This document shows, one piece after another, positions 1-6,181 of a stretch of DNA of 7,541 bases; the first letter of the stretch is position 1; each line of letters opens with the position of its first letter. The notes under the pieces were generated by a model. The model was not told where the DNA came from. It saw only the letters and a program-made list of their open reading frames with translations, and did not search any database. The position numbers were made by a program, and so were the translations under genes. Origin of the DNA: an uncultured Clostridia bacterium (GTDB lineage: Bacteria > Bacillota > Clostridia > Oscillospirales > Ruminococcaceae); NCBI GenBank assembly GCA_947176675.1, contig CAMWRN010000110.1:1-7541 (forward strand), read 5' to 3'.

Positions 1-2
1 GT

Positions 3-266
3 CACAGCGGCATCGCTTCCGATGGAACAATTGGCGGCTGGAGCGCAGACATTAATATAAAAAAAGATTTACTTGAATTTGAAAAAAACTGCCCGAAAGG
101 AGGAATTATATGCACAGTCACAGCGGCAAAAAAATTTTTCTGGCTTATGCTTTGCTTTGTGCAGTTATACTTTCCTCCTGTAACAGCGGAGAAAATATTT
201 CCTCCGCTTCGGATACAACAGCCTCGGTCACGGCGGTTTTCGATACAGATACAAACGATACGGTGA
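3..266 (+). other. Possible 3' tail of an upstream gene, open frame overlapping the next gene
   Basis: Frame +3 is open from the left edge to a TGA at 264-266. Its first 35 or so codons look coding, with an RNY-like codon pattern and a plausible peptide containing GIASDGTIGGWSADIN. After about position 110 the translation turns into an unlikely peptide and runs inside the lipoprotein gene, whose signal peptide and ribosome binding site are convincing. A same-strand overlap of about 157 bases would be unusual. Either the upstream gene really ends elsewhere (frame 1 stops at 58-60, frame 2 at 53-55), or the tail is coincidental or frameshifted. I do not recognise a family. Confidence 0.25.
31..61 (+). 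promoter_or_regulatory. Weak candidate promoter for the pilus operon
   Basis: TTGGCG (31-36) and TATAAA (56-61) resemble -35 and -10 boxes but are 19 bases apart. The alternative -10, TAATAT at 53-58, has a 16-base spacer. A transcript starting near 67 would carry the AAAGGAGG ribosome binding site at 96-103 in a short leader. This is the only promoter-like pair I see before the operon, and it may lie inside an upstream gene. Confidence 0.25.
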
Positions 267-1354
267 CTTCCGATTCGGAACCATTGTCAGAAGCCGATAC
301 CGAAAGCGTTTCCATTACGTCGGAAACGGAAGCTTCTATAACGGGAATCGAGTCCGATCGGACTGTTCCCGATACGGATATTTCGGAAACGTCAGCTTCG
401 AGATCAACAGTTTCCAACACGACCGAAACAGTTTTAACGGAGTCCGCTCCCGTTTCTGAAATTAGTACTACGACGGCGGATGCACCCGAGCTTTCGGAAA
501 CGGCGAGCATTGCGGAAACAACGGCAACAAAGCCTGTCGAGGTAATTATTCCCGATGTGAAAGTTCCGCTTGCAAACGGCACCTCTGTTTTTTTAGAGGA
601 AAAGGCGGAGCTTGATTACGGAAACGCTTCGGACGGTTATATCTCTGTGGTCTACAAGGGTTCAAGCGCACAGGCAAAGCTGAGGATTGCAAACGGAAAC
701 GTTCAGTACGATCACGATATTTCAACCGACGGCACGCGCGACTTTATCCCTCTTATGGGCAGCGGAAGCTATACTGTAAAGGTGTACGAGCATATCTCCG
801 GAAAAAATTTTGCACCGATCCTTTCGGGAGAATTTGAGGTGTCGATCAAAAACGAGAACGATACCTACCTTTATCCAAACAAATATGTGAACTATGGAAA
901 AAATTCGGAGTGCGTGAAAAAAGCCGCGGAGGTATGTGTGGGAAAAAGCGGAGATGTTGAGGAAATAGCCGCAATATTCGGGTATATTTCCGAAAATATT
1001 TCTTACGACAAACAGCTTGCCGCTACGGTTCAGAGCGGATATATCCCTGACCCCGACAGGACTCTTGCTTCGGGGAAGGGGATATGTTTCGACTACGCTT
1101 CGCTTTTTGCGGCTATGTGCCGTTCGAGAGGTATTCCCACAAGACTTGTGATAGGCTATGCAGATCCTAACATATACCATGCGTGGAACGAGGTCTACAC
1201 CGATGAAACAGGCTGGATAACCCCCGAACTTTTTTTAAAGAAAAAAGGGTACAACATTGCGGACGCAACGTTTTATTCCAGCAATTCCGATAAGAAAAAA
1301 ATTGCGGACTATATTTCCAATGACGGGAATTATTCCGCGGTATACAGATATTGA
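110..1354 (+). CDS. Transglutaminase-like domain lipoprotein
   Basis: This is a predicted surface lipoprotein of 414 residues. The N-terminus has Lys residues, a hydrophobic stretch and the lipobox L21-S-S-C24, so Cys24 should be lipidated and anchor the protein outside the membrane. Residues about 28-140 are a low-complexity Ser/Thr/Glu/Asp-rich linker, probably extended and able to span the wall. A middle region (about 145-265) is followed by a transglutaminase/protease-like core. In that core Cys326 lies in GKGICFDYASLFAAMCR, His357 in HAWNEVY, and Asp385 in DATF is the likely third catalytic residue. There is a 15-residue stretch between GW and DATF. Such domains act as peptidases or make or break amide cross-links, and the substrate here is unknown. 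The start is fixed by AAAGGAGG at 96-103. The pilC-like gene follows after 13 bases, which suggests a role at the pilus or envelope. Confidence 0.88.
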   Translation: MHSHSGKKIFLAYALLCAVILSSCNSGENISSASDTTASVTAVFDTDTNDTVTSDSEPLSEADTESVSITSETEASITGIESDRTVPDTDISETSASRSTVSNTTETVLTESAPVSEISTTTADAPELSETASIAETTATKPVEVIIPDVKVPLANGTSVFLEEKAELDYGNASDGYISVVYKGSSAQAKLRIANGNVQYDHDISTDGTRDFIPLMGSGSYTVKVYEHISGKNFAPILSGEFEVSIKNENDTYLYPNKYVNYGKNSECVKKAAEVCVGKSGDVEEIAAIFGYISENISYDKQLAATVQSGYIPDPDRTLASGKGICFDYASLFAAMCRSRGIPTRLVIGYADPNIYHAWNEVYTDETGWITPELFLKKKGYNIADATFYSSNSDKKKIADYISNDGNYSAVYRY

Positions 1355-1367
1355 CGGAGGGAAGCAT

Positions 1368-2414
1368 ATGTCAGTCAAAATTCTTACCAATGAAGAAACT
1401 GCATTTTTCTGCGAACAGCTTGCGATGATATTAGAGGCGGGTATACCTGTTGCGGACGGACTGGAGGTATTTGCCGAAGACTCGGGAGACAAACGCTTCA
1501 AGGAAATCTCCGATATTTTAGCGGAGCATATGAGCAGCGACGATTCCGCGCTTTTCACAGCTATGGAAAGATCGGGGATATTTCCCGAATATGCCGTTAA
1601 AATGGTGAAGATAGGTTCTGTTACCGGACGGTTGGAGGATACCCTCAACGGACTGTCGGACTACTACTCAAAAAGGGCGGAGCTGAGACAGACCGTCAAG
1701 AGCGCGGTGTCCCACCCTCTGCTGCTGCTGGCGATGATGACGGCGGTCATAGTGGTAATGGTCATCAAGGTAATACCTATGTTCCGTGAAATATTCATGC
1801 AGTTTGACGAAAGCGCGGCAGCTGTTGTGGAGGAGAGTATTTCCTTTGCATACGGTCTTGGAACAGCCGTTATGGTGATACTTCTTGCCGCGCTGTCGGT
1901 AACTCTTGTTATAGCAGTGCTTATGCAGATACCGGCGGCGAGACGGAAGCTTTACGGTATATTCACAAACTTCGTGCTGATGGGGAAAATGTCCGAAACG
2001 GTGGCAATGGCTGACGTTACGGGAGCAATGAGCATGATGACCGCCTGCGGTATAACTCCCGAGCAGACGCTGGAGCTTGCGGCGGAGCTTACCGAAAACA
2101 AAAAGGTACGGCGCAGGATAAAGGACTGTGAGGCTATGGTGCTGGACGGAGAATATTTTGCGGACGCTATAGGCAAATCCAAGCTTCTTCCGTCTATCTA
2201 CGCACGTTCCCTTAAGGTTGCTTATAAGTCGGGAGCTTTTGATGCGGCTTGGAAAAAGATAGACGAGCGTCTCGGACGGGAATGCGACAGGAAGATATAC
2301 GGTGCGGTATCCTTTATCGAGCCTGTGATAATAGGTATTCTTGCCATTATAATCGGCGCGGTACTGATAGCGGTAATGCTGCCTATGACGGACATCATCA
2401 CCGCTATAGGCTGA
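1368..2414 (+). CDS. Type II secretion/type IV pilus inner-membrane platform protein (GspF/PilC family)
   Basis: This polytopic membrane protein should form the platform on which a type IV pilus-like fibre is assembled and to which the cytoplasmic ATPases couple. The 348 residues contain two T2SSF-type repeats. The first (about 12-138) includes FFCEQLAMILEAGIPVADGLEVF and VKIGSVTGRLEDTL. The second (about 205-338) includes MSMMTACGITPEQTLELAAEL, LKVAYKSGAFDAAWKKI and IEPVIIGILAIIIGAVL. Membrane segments are at about 117-138, 161-188 and 315-338, the usual three-helix layout. It is shorter than proteobacterial PilC (about 400 residues) because the N-terminal cytoplasmic extension is missing, as is common in clostridia. 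I chose the ATG at 1368 because GGAGGG lies at 1356-1361 with a 6-base spacer. An earlier in-frame start would lie inside the preceding gene. The TadB/TadC subfamily is less likely, since the two repeats are PilC-like. Confidence 0.9.
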   Translation: MSVKILTNEETAFFCEQLAMILEAGIPVADGLEVFAEDSGDKRFKEISDILAEHMSSDDSALFTAMERSGIFPEYAVKMVKIGSVTGRLEDTLNGLSDYYSKRAELRQTVKSAVSHPLLLLAMMTAVIVVMVIKVIPMFREIFMQFDESAAAVVEESISFAYGLGTAVMVILLAALSVTLVIAVLMQIPAARRKLYGIFTNFVLMGKMSETVAMADVTGAMSMMTACGITPEQTLELAAELTENKKVRRRIKDCEAMVLDGEYFADAIGKSKLLPSIYARSLKVAYKSGAFDAAWKKIDERLGRECDRKIYGAVSFIEPVIIGILAIIIGAVLIAVMLPMTDIITAIG

Positions 2415-2460
2415 TATTATTTTTATAAAAAATTCGTGAGGAAAGGCAGCTGTCGGCTTT

Positions 2461-2778
2461 ATGAAAAAAAAGAATCCCAACAGGCTTTATATACTGTCGG
2501 CGGTGCTGTTTATCGCGGTGGCGGCATGGTTTGTGGTATCGGTGAACAACGCGGATTCCGCAGCCGGCGAGAAGCGTTCTCAGGCGGTGTACAATTCCAT
2601 TATGAACGGTGCGTCGCTGTGCTACTCTATCGAGGGAGAATATCCTCCAGATCTGGAATACCTTGAGAAAAATTACGGCATAAGGGTCAACAGCGACAAA
2701 TACATTGTGGACTACAGCTATTTCGGAGCGAATATCCGTCCTACGGTGACGGTCATTGAAAAGGAGGGGGCAAAATGA
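2461..2778 (+). CDS. Small single-pass membrane protein, pseudopilin-like
   Basis: This 105-residue protein has a short basic N-terminus (MKKKNPNR), one membrane helix at about 9-28, and a small extracytoplasmic domain. Around residues 54-72 it reads CYSIEGEYPPDLEYLEKNYG. The GEYP-type turn after a helix is reminiscent of GspG/ComGC-like pseudopilins, where an aligned Tyr-Pro follows the long N-terminal helix. The usual prepilin peptidase site (Gly followed by Phe-Thr-Leu-x-Glu) is absent, so if it is a pilin relative it may stay a plain membrane protein. The ATG is preceded by GAGGAAAGG at 2437-2445, a rather long spacer, but no better in-frame start exists. Its stop overlaps the start of the next gene by four bases (ATGA), indicating translational coupling. 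The pilus role is inferred from position and fold-like features. Confidence 0.75.
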   Translation: MKKKNPNRLYILSAVLFIAVAAWFVVSVNNADSAAGEKRSQAVYNSIMNGASLCYSIEGEYPPDLEYLEKNYGIRVNSDKYIVDYSYFGANIRPTVTVIEKEGAK

Positions 2779-3227
2779 ACGGTCCCGGATCGAAGCGTCT
2801 TGCGGAAACGGTAAGTTCCGCGGCGAGCATGACGCTGTTCCTGATATTTTCAATGTGCTGTCTTATAATTATAACCGTTGCCGCGTCGGCATACGGACGG
2901 ATAAGCGGCAATTATGACAACACCTTCAACTCTGCGGCTGCGGTAAGGTACATAACAAACAAGATACGTGCAAGCGGGGAAACGGAGGTAATTTCGGAAA
3001 GCGAACTTCTGCTCCGTGACGACGGGTATGTTACAGTCATCTATCACAGTGAGGGCGCAGTTTGGGAAAGGCTTTACCCGGAGGGTGAGTCTCCCGTGGC
3101 AAGCGGAGGAGAGCGAATGTTCAGTGCGGAAAAACTTCTGATAGAAGAAAGCGAAGGAGCGGTCAGAGTTACCGCAGAGGACGGGGGCAGTTCGTTTACA
3201 GCCTATTGCCGCGGTTCGCTGAGTTAA
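2775..3227 (+). CDS. DUF4860-like membrane protein of clostridial pilus clusters
   Basis: The protein has 150 residues. A short N-terminus is followed by one hydrophobic helix at about 18-40 (MTLFLIFSMCCLIIITVAASAY), then AAAVRYITNKIRASGE at about 54-69 and a beta-rich extracytoplasmic domain. This layout matches my recollection of DUF4860, a family usually next to pilin-like genes in Clostridia, but I could not run a profile search. It has a minor pilin-like topology without a Glu at the expected place in the helix and without a Gly-Phe processing site. The start ATG overlaps the upstream stop (ATGA at 2775-2778), and AAGGAGG lies just before it. Its likely role is a structural or accessory component of the pilus-like machine. 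The exact function is unknown. Confidence 0.78.
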   Translation: MNGPGSKRLAETVSSAASMTLFLIFSMCCLIIITVAASAYGRISGNYDNTFNSAAAVRYITNKIRASGETEVISESELLLRDDGYVTVIYHSEGAVWERLYPEGESPVASGGERMFSAEKLLIEESEGAVRVTAEDGGSSFTAYCRGSLS

Positions 3228-3296
3228 CGGTACACACAGGATATTCGGTTTTGCGGAAACAGTGTAAAAATAAATCAGGAAAGGAGCGCTGCGGCT

Positions 3297-3776
3297 GTGA
3301 AAAGTCCTATAAAGTCAGTTCCCGCAGGGGGACGGCTCAATCTTTTCTTTATGGAAATGATAATAGTTCTGCTTTTTTTCGGTATCGCTTCGGCAGTGAT
3401 ACTAAACGCATTTGCGGCTTCGGACAGACTTTCACGCGAGAGCGGATGGCTTGAAAGAATGTCTTTCTGCGCTCAGTCGGCTGCGGAGGTTTTTTCCGCC
3501 ACGGGAAGTCTTTCAGAAACTGCGGAAGAGCTGTTCGGACTGACGGTTTCGGATTCGGACGAGGTTGTTGTTCCGCTTGACGAAGGCTGCGTTTACAGTC
3601 CCGAAAGCGCAGCGCTCCTTATGACCATGACTGTTTCCGAAGATAAGACGGAGGGGCTTATGGAAATGCATATAGTTTTCACGGACGGCAATGACGAAAG
3701 CGGCGAAACGCTTTACGAGGTACGGTCGGGAGCATATCTTCCTCCGAAAAGGGCGGTGAACGGAATTGGACGGTAA
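3297..3776 (+). CDS. Type IV pilin-like (pseudopilin) protein with degenerate processing site
   Basis: The 159-residue product carries a pilin-type N-terminus: about 15 leader residues containing GG at 11-12, then LFFMEMIIVLLFFGIASAVI from residue 16. Glu20 sits where pilins keep their conserved Glu5 if residue 16 is the first mature residue. Residue 15, just before that point, is Asn rather than the Gly that prepilin peptidases normally need. The rest (about 45-159) is an extracytoplasmic domain of alternating helical and beta character that I cannot assign to a named family. The GTG start is supported by AGGAAAGGAG at 3277-3286 with a 10-base spacer. A 69-base gap precedes it. The last bases overlap the next gene by 11, implying coupled translation. 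It is probably a minor pilin or pseudopilin initiating or capping the fibre. Confidence 0.75.
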   Translation: MKSPIKSVPAGGRLNLFFMEMIIVLLFFGIASAVILNAFAASDRLSRESGWLERMSFCAQSAAEVFSATGSLSETAEELFGLTVSDSDEVVVPLDEGCVYSPESAALLMTMTVSEDKTEGLMEMHIVFTDGNDESGETLYEVRSGAYLPPKRAVNGIGR

Positions 3777-4239
3777 GGCAGACGGAAGGAAAAACAGCCG
3801 TCCCGCAGGAATAGGAACGGGATATCTTTCACTGATGATGATATTTGTAACGCTGTGTCTTACGGCTTTGGCGGCGCTTTCCTTTTCCGCGGCGCGGAAC
3901 GAAAAAAAATTCAGCGCAAGAAGCGCGGACTATACGGCGGAGTATTATGCCGCCGACTTGGAAGCGAAAAGGACTCTTGCGGAAATAGATTCGATCGTGA
4001 GCGGCTGCTCCGACTACAGAGATTTCATGATGCTTGCGGAGCTTGACGAGGTAAGCGGTGCGGAGTATGAAATCCTCCACGACGGTCTTGCGGTAAGCTG
4101 GAAGACACCGATAAACGACAGGCAGAATATTTTGTGCAGAATAAAGTTTTCCGCGGGCGAATTTGAGATATTGAGCTGGCGGACGGTATCCTCGGGCGAA
4201 ACGGAGGAAGCTCCTCTGGGAGTATGGCTGGGTGAATGA
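3766..4239 (+). CDS. PilX/GspK-like single-pass membrane protein
   Basis: The 157-residue product has a basic, Gly-rich N-terminus ending in GIGTG, a membrane helix at about 20-42 (YLSLMMIFVTLCLTALAALSF), and then SARSADYTAEYYAADLEAKR at about 50-69. The YYAAD-type motif after the helix resembles the N-terminal region of PilX/GspK-like minor pilins, which often lack Glu5. Here the equivalent position is Met24 if Gly19 is the last leader residue. The remaining ORF is a small soluble domain ending in GVWLGE. The best start is TTG at 3766, inside the end of the upstream gene, with only a weak GGGCGGTGA before it, so translation probably depends on coupling. It is probably a minor pilin or tip-complex component. 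This rests on topology, the short motif and context. Confidence 0.7.
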   Translation: MDGKADGRKNSRPAGIGTGYLSLMMIFVTLCLTALAALSFSAARNEKKFSARSADYTAEYYAADLEAKRTLAEIDSIVSGCSDYRDFMMLAELDEVSGAEYEILHDGLAVSWKTPINDRQNILCRIKFSAGEFEILSWRTVSSGETEEAPLGVWLGE

Positions 4240-4271
4240 AATAATTAAAGCTTGCGAAAGGGTGAATATCC

Positions 4272-4871
4272 GTGAAAACGATTTTGTTTTTTATTTTGGA
4301 GCAGTATGCCGACTGGGAAGCTGCATATCTTTCCTCGGCTGTCAATATACTGGGACAGGGCGGCTTTGAGATAAAAACCGTATCGCTGACAAAGGATGCG
4401 GTCACGTCTATGGGCGGGTTCAGGACAATTCCCGATCATGACATAGATTCCGTTCCAAAAGATTACGAGGCCTTGATCTTAATAGGCGGAATGTCATGGA
4501 GAACTCCCGAAGCGAGGAAAGCTGCTTCTCTTGCGGAGGAATGCTTTGAAAAAGGGAAGATACTGGGCGGGATATGCGACGCATCGGCTTTTCTGGGAAC
4601 GGCAGGCCTGCTGAACAAAGTCCCCCATACAAGCAATGACATGAATGACCTTAAACAATGGGCCGGCGAAGCCTATACGGGCGAATCACTGTATTTGCAC
4701 AAGCAGGCTGTGCGCGGAGAAAACGTAATTACCGCAAACGGTACGGCAGCTCTTGAATTCGCGAAAGAAGTCCTGCTTGCACTCAAGGCAGCTTCCGAAG
4801 ATAAGGTCAATGATTGGTACAATTTCCATAAGCTTGGTTATTATTGTGCGGCTATGCCTGAAATGCATTAA
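4272..4871 (+). CDS. DJ-1/PfpI family protein (class I glutamine amidotransferase-like, YdeA/YoaZ type)
   Basis: This soluble 199-residue protein has a DJ-1/PfpI alpha/beta fold and is probably cytoplasmic, as no signal peptide is visible. Strand 1 and the conserved acidic residue appear in ILFFILEQYADWEAA, with Glu16 as the likely partner of the nucleophile. ALILIGGMSWRTPE forms the central strand. The nucleophile elbow GGICDASAFLG places reactive Cys102. The length and the ADWE motif fit the YdeA/YoaZ-like subgroup, whose members have been described as putative proteases, amidotransferase relatives or stress proteins. The actual reaction is unknown. The GTG start follows GAAAGGGTGA at 4256-4265. 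It lies 32 bases after the PilX-like gene and 37 bases before pilT, so it is embedded in the pilus operon, where it is not an expected member. A role in redox or carbonyl stress is possible but not shown. Confidence 0.88.
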   Translation: MKTILFFILEQYADWEAAYLSSAVNILGQGGFEIKTVSLTKDAVTSMGGFRTIPDHDIDSVPKDYEALILIGGMSWRTPEARKAASLAEECFEKGKILGGICDASAFLGTAGLLNKVPHTSNDMNDLKQWAGEAYTGESLYLHKQAVRGENVITANGTAALEFAKEVLLALKAASEDKVNDWYNFHKLGYYCAAMPEMH

Positions 4872-4908
4872 CGTAAATCCCGTATATCGGTGAAAGGAAA
4901 TGGTTGTT

Positions 4909-5967
4909 ATGGATGTTAAGCAGATACTTATAGACGCGGTAAAAAAAGGTGCGTCGGATATATTCATGGTTTCGGGTGCGTCTCTGGCGTATAAGATAGA
5001 CGGCAGAGTCGTTTCGGCGGACAGCAATTTTCTTATGCCGGACGAGATAAAGGCAGCGGTGTTTGAGATATTTTCCATTGCGGGACTGGATATAACAAGT
5101 CCCGACGATTTAAAGTGCGAAATGGATTTTTCCTTTTCTATAAAGGGAACAGGCAGATTCAGGGCGAATATATACCGTCAGAGGGGATCGTTCTCGGCTG
5201 TGCTCAGGTGTGTGCCATTTGAGCTTCCCGACAGCGCAAAGCTTGGCATACCCGAAAGCGTTATGGAGCTTTCCGAGATAAAAAGCGGTATCGTCCTTGT
5301 TACTGGTGCGGCAGGAAACGGAAAGTCCACCACCCTTTCCTGCATGATAGACCGTATCAACTCGGGCAGCGAGGGACATATAATAACAATAGAGGATCCT
5401 ATAGAATTCCTCCATAAACATAAAAAATGCATAATCAGCCAGCGGGAAATAAACATAGACACAAACAGCTATGTGGACGCTTTAAGAGCGGCTCTGCGGC
5501 AGGCTCCGAACGTTATTCTCGTGGGAGAGATGCGCGATTTCGAGACTATCAACATTGCCATGACAGCCGCCGAAACGGGTCAGCTTGTGCTTTCCACGCT
5601 GCATACGAACGGCGCGGCAAACACTGTCGACCGTATTATAGACGTTTTTCCCACAAATCAGCAGCACCAAATCAGAGTGCAGCTTTCAATGGTGCTCCGC
5701 GCCGTTGTTACTCAGCAGCTTGTTCCCGCGGTCAAAGGGGGACTTGTCCCGGCGTTTGAGATCATGAATGTGAACAATGCAATCAGAACAATGATACGCG
5801 AGCAGAAAACACACCAGATCGACACGGTGCTTCAGTCCGAAGCGGGCATGCAGACCATGGACAGCTCGCTGCTGAAGCTGTTCCGCGACGGGGTAATAAC
5901 TGCCGATACAGCGGTAGATTACGCTTCAAATCAGGAGCTTATGGCAAAGCGTGTTAAGACAGTATAA
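4909..5967 (+). CDS. pilT: Type IV pilus retraction ATPase, PilT family
   Basis: This cytoplasmic hexameric motor ATPase of the secretion ATPase superfamily would power pilus retraction through the GspF/PilC platform. In the 352-residue product the N-terminal PAS-like part is followed by the Walker A motif G133-AAGNGKST, the Asp box ITIEDPIEF (Glu162, Asp163), Walker B ILVGEMRD (Glu207, Asp210) and the His box STLHTN (His232). PilT-specific signatures are GEMRDFETINIAMTAAETGQ, the AIRTMIRE segment, and THQIDTVLQSEAGMQTMDSSL near the C-terminus. No PilB-type N-terminal extension or zinc-binding Cys set is present, so an assembly ATPase is unlikely. The Walker A sequence, with AAGN instead of the usual PTGS, keeps the required G-K-S/T. 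I chose ATG 4909: AAAGGA at 4893-4898 is 10 bases away, whereas it is only one base from the ATG at 4900. Confidence 0.94.
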   Translation: MDVKQILIDAVKKGASDIFMVSGASLAYKIDGRVVSADSNFLMPDEIKAAVFEIFSIAGLDITSPDDLKCEMDFSFSIKGTGRFRANIYRQRGSFSAVLRCVPFELPDSAKLGIPESVMELSEIKSGIVLVTGAAGNGKSTTLSCMIDRINSGSEGHIITIEDPIEFLHKHKKCIISQREINIDTNSYVDALRAALRQAPNVILVGEMRDFETINIAMTAAETGQLVLSTLHTNGAANTVDRIIDVFPTNQQHQIRVQLSMVLRAVVTQQLVPAVKGGLVPAFEIMNVNNAIRTMIREQKTHQIDTVLQSEAGMQTMDSSLLKLFRDGVITADTAVDYASNQELMAKRVKTV

Positions 5968-6054
5968 CACTGTCGTGTGACAGCTCTGTGGAGAATTGTG
6001 CATACTGTACAAAAAAATGTGTATAAATTCTTAAATAATTATTGGCAAAAAGAC
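5968..6054. other. Intergenic stretch after pilT
   Basis: This AT-rich spacer holds no credible gene. A small inverted repeat, CTGTC-GTGT-GACAG (5970-5983), begins three bases after the pilT stop but has no following T-run, so it is at best a weak termination or RNA-end stabilising hairpin. A CAAAAA...TTTTTG pair further on (6045-6063) is all A/T-rich and not convincing. No strong terminator is visible, so some read-through into the surface protein gene is possible. Confidence 0.4.
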
Positions 6055-6083
6055 TGGATTTTTTGTAGTTAATATGATATAAT
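6055..6083 (+). promoter_or_regulatory. Extended -10 promoter of the surface protein gene
   Basis: TATAAT at 6078-6083 is a perfect -10 box, preceded by TATG at 6073-6076. This gives the extended -10 form TATGATATAAT typical of Gram-positive sigma-A promoters. A weak -35 (TGGATT, 6055-6060, three of six matches to TTGACA) lies 17 bases upstream. The start of transcription should be near 6090, giving a leader of about 90 bases before the ATG at 6182. This makes the surface protein gene independently transcribed from the pilus operon. Confidence 0.75.
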
Positions 6084-6093
6084 TTTTATAGAA

Positions 6094-6126
6094 AATTAAG
6101 GATGGGGAAGTATACCCTCCTTAATT
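6094..6126 (+). promoter_or_regulatory. Large 5' leader inverted repeat
   Basis: The arms AATTAAGGATGGG (6094-6106) and CCCTCCTTAATT (6115-6126) pair over 12 base pairs, with one bulged T at 6103 and a loop of about 8 bases. The structure begins only a few bases after the predicted transcription start. No T-run follows, so it is not a simple terminator. Possible roles are protection of the mRNA 5' end, an operator, or a regulated RNA structure. The last is supported by the overlap with a second palindrome. Confidence 0.65.
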
Positions 6127-6132
6127 AAGGAG
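6117..6132. promoter_or_regulatory. 16-base perfect palindrome overlapping the leader hairpin
   Basis: CTCCTTAATTAAGGAG is a perfect palindrome that shares its left half with the 3' arm of the preceding hairpin. The two RNA structures cannot form at once. In RNA it could fold as a 6-bp stem with an AATT loop, hiding the Shine-Dalgarno-like AAGGAG at 6127-6132. In DNA it could be a dimeric repressor site just downstream of the promoter. Function is inferred from symmetry and position only. Confidence 0.5.
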
Positions 6133-6166
6133 TACGGACATTGACCAAATGCAAAAAAGTTTTGAG

Positions 6167-6173
6167 AGGGAGG
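6167..6173 (+). promoter_or_regulatory. Ribosome binding site that decides the start of the surface protein gene
   Basis: AGGGAGG at 6167-6173 is 8 bases before the ATG at 6182. This is ideal spacing and favours 6182 over the earlier in-frame ATG at 6149, which is 16 bases from the AAGGAG at 6127-6132. Confidence 0.75.
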
Positions 6174-6181
6174 CTTTGCAT

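Noticed and set aside
145..582. Long minus-strand frame opposite the lipoprotein linker
   Set aside because: It is the antisense image of a Ser/Thr/Glu low-complexity region and gives a Ser/Val-rich low-complexity peptide; no ribosome binding site or known motif.
1257..1367. Earlier in-frame start for the GspF-like gene
   Set aside because: It would overlap the lipoprotein gene by about 100 bases. The ATG at 1368 has a good ribosome binding site, and the T2SSF-type homology begins only after it.
1668..2480. 270-residue minus-strand frame opposite the GspF-like gene
   Set aside because: The peptide is His/Arg/Tyr-rich and unlike any protein family; the + strand encodes a clear GspF/PilC protein.
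2436..2666. Alternative + frame (76 residues) starting at GTG 2436
   Set aside because: It overlaps the pseudopilin-like gene out of frame, gives a Gly/Arg-rich peptide without features, and breaks the ATGA-coupled gene order.
3206..3454. 82-residue + frame bridging the DUF4860-like and pseudopilin genes
   Set aside because: No ribosome binding site; the peptide is a frame shadow of the two neighbouring genes.
4900..4908. ATG at 4900 as the pilT start
   Set aside because: The AAAGGA ribosome binding site would be one base away. ATG 4909 has a 10-base spacer and gives the usual PilT N-terminus.
5970..5983. Inverted repeat after pilT as a rho-independent terminator
   Set aside because: The stem is only 5 bp, moderately GC, and no T-run follows.
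6149..6181. ATG at 6149 as the start of the surface protein
   Set aside because: The nearest Shine-Dalgarno-like sequence is 16 bases away. Starting at 6182 gives ideal spacing and a normal signal peptide.
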